From: Acanthopleura granulata
Lineage: Eukaryota > Mollusca > Polyplacophora > Chitonida > Chitonidae
DNA length: 64,000 nucleotides
Assembly: GCA_016165875.1 (NCBI GenBank)
Contig: JABBOT010000038.1
Span: 62,001-126,000, forward strand
Reading direction: 5' to 3'
Numbering within the stretch: position 1 is the first letter of the stretch; each line of letters starts with the position of its first letter. This document shows, piece by piece, positions 39,501-51,500 of this stretch. A program made the translations under genes and the position numbers. The notes below the pieces were generated by a model. It was not told the DNA's origin and made no database searches. It saw only the letters and a program-made list of their open reading frames with translations.

Positions 39501-42500
39501 TATATTCAAAAGAGGCAAAACACTATAAACAAAAGACAGATAGACAACTGACATCCTCTGTAGTTTTGAATGAAACTAACTGAAGAAACTCTTGATTCCA
39601 AGACAGTCAGAAGTGCTTGACGGCTATGACTGTCCCACCCTTGAACAATTGGGTGGCGAGGCTGAAATCAAGAGCGTATTGCTTTGGTTGCAGATTTAAT
39701 TCAGGAGGTTTTGCTACATACACATGTCAGTAGCTGACAAAGGTGGGTGATTCACTGAAAGGCACTTCCATCTGATCCACTTGTAAAACTAATCACAGTT
39801 CCCTCAAGTCAAGAACTCTGAAGGCACAGCATTAAAGACCATTTAAAACAAAAAAAGAGAAAACATCCAGAAAAAAAGTGCACAAACGTTTACTTTACAG
39901 TTTGGACTTCCATGAGGAAGAGGGTAGGAAAGCTACAGACTATCAGAAATGCCATGGTGCAATGTGCAGAAAAAAACCTCCAAAACTAGCAACTTGGTGA
40001 GCCATGGGCATGACAGAAGACAGCCTTTTTGTGATTGTGCCACAACGACAACCCCATATCACTGTACACAGACAAAAACTACAGTTTTCTACTGCCGCAC
40101 ATTAGTTCACACGAAAACAATTAGAAGAAAAAAACCACCACACCTTAGACTTTCACACTCAATTTGTAATGCAATCTACCACACGAGAGAATGAAAACTG
40201 ATCAATACAAAAATAAAGGTAAGAGCCGCTGTGTACACTCTGTTAAGACGAGTGCCAAGGCAGTGTCAAGCTTCAGCAGTTGTAGCCTACTAGATTCTGG
40301 TATAAGCAAACACATATACTGGTAGACACTACACAACCTGGTAAGGCACATTTTGGTGACAGTGACAAGAGACACTGTTGCATTACTAACTGTGGTACAA
40401 GCAAATACATGTACATGTATTGATAAATACCCTACTACTCTAATTTGCTATTTTCTTTTGAAACATAGCTACAGAAACCATCTTTTCTGCCATCTAGGTA
40501 CTAAGCAACACAGAGTGACTGAATGTTCATTAAGCCTACGGCTGGAGTGCATGTTCCTACACATCTACATGTATGCATTTCACCAAACTCATGAACATGT
40601 GCACATTCTAATGCTACAGAAAAAAGGTATCTACACGTGACATGAGAGATCCACTAACAACTGCATATTAGAAGTGATTTGGTACAGGTATTTCAACATT
40701 GTTCTTGGTGATATCACAAATGTGTCATTTTGCAGCCAATTCGGTTTCAAGACACACATGCCATACTGATGAGGAAAAACACCCCACGCTGCTGCAAGAC
40801 AAACATTCCATATCGACGGAAGACAAACATCCCGTATTGGTGGAAAAAAAATTCCCATATTGCTGGAAGACAAACATCCCACATCGGTGGAAGACAAACA
40901 TCCCATATTGCTGAAAGACAAACACCCCATATTGCTGGAAGACAATCTCTCCATATTGGTGGAAGAAAATCACGTCATATTTCTGGAAGACAAACATCCC
41001 ATATCGGTGGAACACAAACATCCCATATTGCTGGAAGACAAACATCCCATATCAATGGAAGACAAACATCCCATATTGATGGAAGACAAACATCCCATAT
41101 TGGTGGAAGACAAACATCCCATATTGCTGAAAGACAAACACCCATATTGGTGGAAGACAATCACGCCACATTGGTGGAAGACAACTACACCATATTGGTG
41201 GAAGACAACTACACCATATTGGTGGAAGACAACTACACCATATTGGTGGAAGACAAACACCCATATTGGTGGAAGATAATCACGCCACATTGGTGGAAGG
41301 CAAACACCCCATTTTCGTGGAAGAAAATCACACCATATTGCTGAAAGACAACCATGCCATATTGGTGGAAGACAAACACCCCATATTGGTGGAAGACAAA
41401 CACCTCATATCGGTGGAAGACAACCATGCCATATTGGTGGAAGACAAACACCCTATACAGGTGGAAGACAAACACATCATATTGTTGGAAGACAATCACG
41501 CCATATTGGTGGAAGCCAAACACCCCATATTGGTGGAGGACAAACACGCCATATTGGCAGAAGACAATCACCCCATATTGCTGGAAGTCAAACACCACAT
41601 ATTGGTGGAAGACAAACACCCCATATTGGTGGAAGACAATCACGAAATACTGGTGGAAGACAACAACACCATATTTATTTTATTTATTTGATTGGTGTTT
41701 TACGCTGTACTCAAAAATATTTCACTTATACGACGTCGGCCAACATTATTGTGAGAGGAAACCGGGCTGTGCCCGGGGCAAACCCACGACCATCCGCAGG
41801 TTGCTGGCAGACCTTCCCACGTACGGCCGGAGAGGAAGCCAGTATGAACTGGACTTGAACTCACAGCGACCGCATTGGTGGGAGGCTTCAGGTCATTGTG
41901 CTACGATAGCGTGCCAACCGACTGAGCCACGCAGGCCCCCAAATCATACTGGTGGAAGACAAACACCCCATATTGGTGGAAGAAAAACACCCCATATTGG
42001 TGGAGGACAATCAAACCATATTGGTGGAAGACAACCACGCCATATTGGTGGGAGACAAACACCCCATATTGGTGGAAGACAAACACCCCATATTGCTGGA
42101 AGACAATCAAACCATATTGGTGGAAGACAACCACGCCATATTGGTGGGAGACAAACACCCCATATTGGTGGAAGACAAACACCCCACATTGGTGGAAGAC
42201 AATCAAACCATATTGGTGGAAGACAACCACGCCATATTGGTGGAAGACAAACATCCCATATTGCTGGAAGACAAACACCCCATATTGCTGGAAGACAATC
42301 AAACTATATTGGTGGAAGACAACCACACCATTGGTGGAAGACAAACACCCCACATTGACAGAAGACAAACACACCACATTTGTAGAAGACAACCACACCA
42401 TATTGGTGGAGGACAACCATGCCAGATTGGTGGAGGACAATCACAGCTGCAACATTTAATGTGAACAAGACCAAGTGTTGCATTTTGCTATGTTCACAAT

Positions 42501-45500
42501 GGAACATCTTTCTTAATACTAAAACTACAGGAAGCTGAAGTACCATGGTTGAAGCGCAAGTCCTCTCCCACTGCTGTACTTCACTATAAAAACGTCTGCA
42601 TATCTCCTGTACATGAGGTAATTCAAATAAGGCTACAAGATCAGTTTTTCTGTTTGCTCTACACCATAACTACCAAAATACAGCATTTGTACAAAGTACA
42701 TGTCTTACTCCAAGAAACGATCCTTTTGGTGGATGACGCATGGATCCAACTTCCTAAAACAAATCAATGCCAATGTGCAGGTCTGTCAACCATCACAATG
42801 GTAGTCTATTTTAAAATATACTCATGTCAATACATTTCTAAATGCTTCTCAACAGATGATTCAACACTGATGTTGAGGTGTGTCAACAAATGACTCAAGA
42901 TGTATGTTCATTCTAACCCATATTTCAATGCGCTTTATAAGCTGCCTCAGTATGGACGTCTGTTTCAAAGTTCATCAAACAGTGAGGTGGATCAAATACG
43001 GCCTGCTGCATGTATATACATGCCACACATGGTAGTAAGCTATCCCAAGTAATACACATTACCCAGTGCAAACAGTAACAGCAAGTATGACACATATATA
43101 ACAGAAAGCCTGGTTAAAAGTTAGAACAATTCCTGATCTAACTCACTGAAAACAAGTTTTGATATGTGACAAAGATGGCATTATTCAGGTGAGAGAGTCA
43201 CCAGCAGGACTAGGTTAATAACCTCCGAGGAGCATACCAGGGCAGTGTTGATCTCTGCCTAGGGTTTTAACAGCTTTAATCTTGCTGTGAACACACTGCA
43301 CATATAATGCACAGTGCAAACTTAGTAAGACTAAACATTCTCAAGATGTAACACTTACATGCAGACTACCTTCTGTAAGTAATTCTCTGACCCTATTTGG
43401 CAGTGCCTTGGTACCCATGACATACTAATGCATGTGTACATCTTTCTTATATCATAACACTTCTGTTAAGGCCATCAAAAATAACGAGGTTTTGTTTCTG
43501 GTAACCATTTCCGTCGGTTTACGATTCTTAACAAGACTACACTGAACGAAGAATTTATATATAGTTACTGCCATTAAAAACGCATGCATAACAAATGCTG
43601 GAGCAGACGCTAAATTCAGAATCGATTTGATTTTTTAAGATATGTTTATCAATATTCTGTTTATATATTACCTCAGAGATGCATTTCTACCAAAAACTGA
43701 ATAAATCATAACGCGCTATTAACAATGGAATCAAATAAATCAACCAAAAACTAAGTCCACTGCACGCTCTGGTAGGGCGTGTTTAATGGTGCTAACTATA
43801 TAAAATGTTGCCATCATATGCTGTAAGTAAGACTGGTTGACAACGACCTGCAGAGGTAGTGTATATCTGTGTGAAAAAGCAAGATTTGCGGAACACCAAG
43901 AAGAACAAGAATGACGTGATGAGAAGTTAAACTCATAAAACGATTGAGAATTCACTGCACGTGTGAACATATAAATACTCACCCTTGATTTGCACATGAG
44001 CATCACCTTGTCAAACAGGAAAATATACCTATAATCAGACAGCACACAGGTAAGATAAACCTACACCAGTCTCTCAATCAGTACCTCTACGTGAATGTGT
44101 AAAAGAATAGCACATTTTAGGTCAATTCCATGTAACAACTACACCATCTCTGTGCTTCGATACTTCTCACAATATTCAGCAACATGCAGTCCTTTTCCCT
44201 CAGCCAGATTTGTATCATTATGCAATGTAAATCAAACGGTAAGTTCTAAACCAAGAGGAGATAACCACAGTTTACTGACCTACACTTGAGCCGGTTGTCA
44301 GGGTGCGAACGCACTCGCAATTCTCCGTCCTTCTGTAACCTCCCATAGTCCTTCAGCAAAGTGTTGGGTGGCTATGTACGGAGAAAATACGGGAATTTTT
44401 GAGAAATACATGCGGTAACATCAACATACAGTGCGGGCAAGTTTGCTTCTTCTCCCGCCGAGTATATAACAGCAGATTTGTGAGAGTTTGACAGATTCAG
44501 AGAAGGACAATTTCTCTGCAAAACTGATGAAACATATTTTGTTATGTATCTTGCTTGCGTTTATTTCTGTTGGTGTTATTGTTGTTATCATTTTTATTAT
44601 AAAGTTCTTTTAAACATTTCCCATTTAAAATTGTTCAACAGAATTAAAGGAGAAGACCAACCATCCGTAATCAAGTTGAATTCACATCCGAATACCTGTA
44701 GCATTATGTACATTTAATAGACAGACTGGTAATGATTTAAGGGCCAGATTTGTGTCATATCTGCTAATACGTAATCCTGCGTTCTGATTGATCAAAATTA
44801 TTTTCACAGTTACGTCCCCTTTTCAATGGAGACATTTACTATACACGACTGAGTGTGTGTTATGACCTACATTAAAATTTATTGCCTTGGAACTACAGAA
44901 AATCTAAAACGAAGTGTGCTGGTCATTTTTAAAACTTTGAACCATACTTTTTTACCACAAATTGCCCACTACTTCCCCAGTCCTCGTTTAAGCCCTACTT
45001 ATTTGTCCACACACGTGTAGTCATTATGGCCGTTGACTGTGCTTCATCATATGGGTTTGCACTTTTCAAGCACTTTCAAAGTGTCCCACAGAATAACTGC
45101 CTTTGGACCTGACAAGGGATTTGGGGTTAACTTCCAAAATTTAAGACAAAAACTAGAGGTTTTCTTTGTGACACCTGCAGAGAAAATTGTTAATCATGGG
45201 AGATCTAGCTTGGGTAGATATACTCACCATCTGTAAATCAACAATACTGAAAAGGAAAAAAAAAAAAAGCAAAAGTTATCAGAAAACACCTATCAACAGA
45301 AATCTCTCAGCAGGAATGAGATACAAAATCGCATCCTGACATGACCTCACGTGATACTACACAACACTGTTTAATTAGGAAATAACGATTCTTTATCTTG
45401 TCATTGTTGTTCATTTAAGCACAGAAAATGCTGACAAGATGAAATTTTAGAACAAGGAGCCACAGACATCTAAAATTCTAAAAGTTCTAAAATGTAATAA

Positions 45501-48500
45501 CAGTGGCTATACAGATCATATGTGGCTTTAAATCATAATTTGTCAGGTAGCCAACCAGGTGTTGTGGTTTCTTTATGATCTTAAAACACGCTGCCTTTAT
45601 CAACATCAGTGGTTATTTAGAATAGCATAATATAAAAGACTACAACAACACAGACAGTAAACCCAGAACAGTGACGACAGTGTGATAGTTGACAAACGGT
45701 CTCACTTTACCCGTAAAATCTGATCTCTTGTCAACTGACCTCTGTTAGGGGTTTATTCTAACTGTATTCTAGCTGTTCATATAAGTGTGTAAAAAGTAAC
45801 AGCGTGCACACCTCAGCACAACAGCTTAAGTAGAATTAGGTAAAACTGGAGCCCAAGGTCTGTGAAATGGGTCTGTTTCTGTTCTTCTAATTTTATCCTT
45901 CCTGTAACTAGTGACCAGTTGTCTTCCAGTACAATTTGTCAGTCTTTTCCTCGCATAAAGTGCCAATCCCTGTTTGTGTTTGTAATTGGTGACCTGGCAG
46001 CAGTACTTTGCACCACTTTGCACGTCTCATGTCGATCTTTTCTTCCCCGGTTCACGACATTAGTTTAAAGAGAATGCATTGCACCAGAAAATCATACTGT
46101 AATATTCTGGAAGACTGATGACATTTTCCCTATCAAAATTTTGCAATTCCATCCTCACCATGTCTATTTGTTCAAAATATCTTCATTATTTGTGCCACTC
46201 CTGTACGTGGCAATAGGTCAAGGCAATACACCATAATACAATACATGTTTATCATAAATTTTTGTCAAGCTTGTACTGGAGTAAATTTTTGGCTGGATGC
46301 TGGCAGGAGGCTTTGGACACTTCAAATATACCACAAATGCTTGTAACTAGTGAGGGGCATCAGCTAAATGTATTTGTGCCACTGAAAACTGGCACCACTT
46401 GACAGTGCTTTGAGGACTGTCAGCTGACTTGAGACCCTGCACAGAATCACTCAACTGCTAACACCAATGAAATGGAACTTATATATATATATATACACAG
46501 AACAACTGAAACAGCAAGCAAAGAGATAGAAAGGCCAAAAATTGGGTATGAGCTTTGCTAGGAAGTTATGAAAGCATAACCTATGTACTTTTTTGTAAGA
46601 TTTATAAAATAAAGTTAAATATGTTATCCTTTTATCCTATCATTTGAGCGCATGAAGCTTATTTTTCATGTGTCTGCTAAGGAACGAAAGTTTATATATA
46701 TCAGGATGTTAATCAGCAGCCAGCATTTCGGTGGCTATGGGTGGCAAATCTGCCGCCTTCTAAAGCTGATTAGAAAATAAAAAGTAATATGGCATTGTTG
46801 TTGTTTTGCTCTTGTGAAAGAGAAAGCTTGTACCTTTGAGTAACAGCCTCATGTTAACACACTTCTACCTCAATGATATATCTTGTGTTTATCCTTTAGA
46901 TGACAATACTTTATTCTGTGTGACAAATTTGACTATTTAATCTTCTTGACTTACAACACTTGCATGTTTTCTAACTGCAAGGGACACTTCCTTTACGAAT
47001 TGTTCATTGCCTGGAAATTTGCACAGGTTGTAAATGTGACAGGCAAGGCACCTTTCTGTTATATATATTCTTGGGCAGTAACCCAAAGAGTCAGGGTCAA
47101 ATGTGCGACACAAGCGCGTACCTCATCGAAAGCAGTTCCATGGACTTCGACTTCGGAGATCTGTGGCAATTTTTTGCAGTACGGGTGATGGACTCAGGAT
47201 TGTGGTGGATGTCAGAAATTTCAAATAATGCCCCAAGTCCATCTTGATGGACTAACACCCCTCTATACCGGCTTTTACCCTCAGTCTGTTATTCTTGGGC
47301 AGTAACCCAAGGGGTCAGATCAAATGGCATACCCATCGTCTAATAATTAACTTCCACATCATTTTTTATTTCCAGCATTTTAATGACTACCGAAGCGCTT
47401 GATTGTCTCAAAGTGGACCCCTAAATACAATTAGGAAGTGTTTAATACATCCATTTAGGCTATCTTACATGATGTAAATCTTTCTCCAATATACACTACC
47501 ACAAGCAGTCAAAGTACCAACCAGTATGTGACATTTGCCTCTATCATTCTCAAAATAACGCAAGCACATTCGATGACCTGACAGGATATAAAACTAAAAG
47601 GACAATAAATGAAAGCACTATTTCAGATATAATTAAAAGTTTTATTCCATGCATAATCACTGCATATAAATCCTAAACAAAATAATGAAGGAAACGTCAT
47701 GAAAGGAAGCTGATATTTGACCATAACACACGGTCTATTTCGTTGAACGCAAAAACGCTGAGTACTTCGGTGAAAAATATTTTCGGAAATTTCTCCACAT
47801 TTTTTTATGCCTCTAGAATGGGCCTCTGGCGATTCTCACCAATAGACCCATGAAAAAATTACAGTGATGTTCAACACAATTTATTAGAGGTCACTGGTCT
47901 AGAATTACTCAAAGTGCTGTGTTGTCATCAGATTTAACATGTTTATACACAATAAAACACTCAACAAATAACAAAATGAAAATAAATAAAGTACAAGAAA
48001 GTAAATTTACTAGAATTTATAAATGCACATGTACTGACAAAATCCTACCAACAAGACAGCATGACTAATCCTTTAAATCACTGGAGGTTTATACTTCGGC
48101 CTGTCTATAGTCTGAGCACAGTGGCATGCTCACAGGAACTATACACTTATACATGGATACGCCTAACACCAGACATTCCCGAAGTACATAAACAGACAGA
48201 AATACTCCATCCAAAGTGCCATCTCCAAATTCAGGCGATTCAGTGGGTACAGTTTGCATTGGCATAAAAATTTCCCTACAACTTTCCGATGAAACTTATT
48301 TTTTGGGGCTAAAACTAGTAAACATAAAATTAGCCATTTCCACGACTACATGCACAAACGAACGAGAATACAGATGGGGAATTCTGAGACGAATGTTTGG
48401 CAAAGTTTCCATTTAATAATTACTTTTAACCATGCAATAATGTGCATGTAAAGCAACCGGTAAATCCTCATAGCAGTTTCAAACTTGCCTGTTTTGGATT

Positions 48501-51500
48501 TCACGTATGAGCTGTAAGGTTTCATTGTCCCTTTTCACCTCGTTTACATAGAACGACAGGTCCTGGCAGAAAGAGAAACAAAGTTAACTTTAACACCAAA
48601 CATAAATGATAAGACTGTCCGTAGTTTTTCATTCCTGCACTTCCAAGTATACATATATTCGAGACTGCGGATATCCGGGCATTTCATTGCTTGCGGCGGC
48701 GGCAAGCAGACAACAAGGTGGAAGATAATGGACAGAGATAGGAAAATGAACAACACTGGACAATATTCTGAGAACTACAGCTTAAAATAACCAGATAAAA
48801 TATTAATGAAACAAGTCAGCAAAAACTGATTTGCACCCATCTACTTTTGAGTAGAATGTCATTCCCAGGGGCTTGTGCAGTTGTTGATAGCAGACGAGTG
48901 AATGTAGCGACAGATGGATACAAAATTTTTTCCAATTCATTCCTCATTTGCTCATTTTTTTTTTTTTCAGTCTTATAAATATGTAAAGGTTTCAAAGTAG
49001 AGATAACAGAGCAGATATAATGATCCTTTATCTCGTCACTGTTGTTTAGTTTAGCACGTTCATTCTGCAGAGCCTCATTCTAAAATTTCAACTCTTCCCA
49101 ATTGACCATGTTTACTGTGCTCAAACAAACAGCAGTGAGTAGATTTTTGAATCATTATTTCTCAACTAACAGGAATTATGAGCAAAACAGTAGTGCATGT
49201 TGCCACATGTACATGTACGTGCCGGGTTCCAAGTTAAGGGTGATTGGGTGAACGTATGCAGCCAGCTTTTAGCCAGTACATCCAGGAAATTAACTGTGCA
49301 GCCATCTGGTACATGAGGAGTCTCTGACTGTAATTCGACCCTTGATATCCTGAATTCTGGGCCTACCTGCATGGCCTCTAGGGCCCTCTCTAGATTCTTC
49401 TTCTCATCGCTGTTTTTGTCTGTCTGCTTGATCAACTCCTACAAAAATTCACACACATGGCAGTTATCATGGTGCACTGTTTCACTTCGACATGAATACA
49501 ATCCTTACTGCTGGTCTCACAACTACATAAGCACACATCCCCCTGCTGTATACAATAATGTTTTCCCCTTATGACTGCTGTCTGGCTTGGTGATAGGGGC
49601 ATCGGAGTGGTCACAAGAGACACCAGAGTAATTACAAGGGACATTGGAGTGGTCATAACAGACACTGGAGTGGTAGCCAGGGACACCAGAGTGGTCGCCA
49701 AGGACACACTTTACTGCTCGGAGACAGTTAACTTCCCCTGTGCACAGAAACCAAGGCTACCTGTTTCATACTTTTATTTTCTATTTATTCCGGGGAAAAC
49801 CCTCAACCATCTGTAGGTTGCCGGTGAACCTTCCCATGTACGACCAGAGAGGAAGCCAGCCGGAGCTGTTTTTTTTGGTTTATATTCATTGTCCGGAACT
49901 CAAATATATTTCAACTTCTAATTACCAAAACAGCATAAATTAAGAGCTGGAAAGAATACTGATCTGAATTCTTGAAACGATATTGCATGCTTTTACTGTC
50001 TGAGGTATTCCTGGGTGCCGGGCCTTTTCAAACCAATTTCTTTTTCCATACTCATTTTAAACAATTGAGAAAACTCAATACGTTTTGATCACCAATGTTT
50101 CAAAACCTCAATTTATTTCATGAAAACTCAATACAAAATTTGTCTAGAACTCTGTTACCGAAAATGTTAAGAAATCCCCTGGGACCCTAGTTCTTCATCA
50201 GAGGTCTTTAGGACTACCACCTACCATCAGGTCCACAATTACCATGATCAGTTAGTTCTTACCTTTAGAAGGAGATGGTACTTGTCTAAAACTCTATTAC
50301 CGAAAATGTTAAGAAATCCCCTGGGACCCTAGTTCTTCATCAGAGGACTTTAGGACTACCACCTACCATCAGGTCCACAATTACCATGATCAGTTAGTTC
50401 TTACCTTTAGAAGGAGATGGTACTTTAATACTCTCTGCATGGGCAGATGTAGCAGGTCACGTAGCTTGAATTTTCCATCATTAGCCTTTCTTTGGCATTC
50501 CTGTAAAAGAAACAGGACAATCACTATAAATCTGTACAACAAATTTGCAACGTATCTGGAATTCATATGAAAACTGCAAGATGAACTTAAGAAGAAAAAA
50601 ATGATTTCTTTTATTTTTGTTTATAGTTTCCAAAGATTAATAAATTTGATGTTTTTTTAATGTGCTACCTTTCAGGCAACACAAAAAAGTGTCCTTGTTC
50701 ACTGACAGGCAAAATATAATGCATGATTAACAAAATAGCAAATAAATAAAAGACTGCAAAACTCAAACTTGATTTGTAACTTGTCATGATGTACTCACAT
50801 ACCAAGTTTCAATTTAATACAACAAATACTTATGAGAAGTCAGAAAGAAAACAGACAAAATAAAAATACCACGACTTTGTTTGAAATGAACAACATGTCG
50901 GAACTATAAACATTCTGTAATTTTAAGGCAAAGCCATGTACCAAATGTCTTTTCAATATGATCTGCCATTTTTGCACAAAATGAAGTTCAGAAATTTTTG
51001 TTTCTGTTGAACAAAGGTTAAACCTCCATTACTTTCCAGTACAGGTATAACATATTCCCATGAAAGTAACTCGCCTCAATGTGAATTTTGACGATCTCAT
51101 TCCGCTTGCAGATTTCCTCAATGTGTTCTTGAGCTTTGGGAAGATTGGAGCAGAAGTCACCATAGATCAGAAAGCTCTGTTTCCAGGTGATAAAGACTTC
51201 ACTGAGTTCTGTCATGTTGTGACAAGTCCTGCACAGTTCACTATGAAATCCTGTATGGACACTGTACAATTCCTGAAAAAGAGAAGGGTATCATGCATAG
51301 TTCACTGTGTGATCCTGTATGGACACTGCATAATTCCTGAAAAAGAGAAGGGTTTCATGCATAGCTCACTGTGGGATCCTGTATGCACACTGTATACAAT
51401 TCCTGAAAAAGAGAAGGGTTTCATGCATAGTTCACTGTGGGATCCTGTATGGACACGGCACAATTCCTGTAAAGGATAAGGGTTTCATGCACAGTTCACT

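Larger units (their letters stand above)
42446..48488. other. Introns around vav exons J to M
   Basis: Besides the exons and the repeats listed, unique AT-rich DNA with a short (TA)n at about 46482-46496. No further gene seen. Confidence 0.5.

Noticed and set aside
40730..42464. Long frames on both strands with repeated HPILVEDK or GRQTPHI
   Set aside because: 24-bp array plus a SINE; the same DNA is open in several frames.
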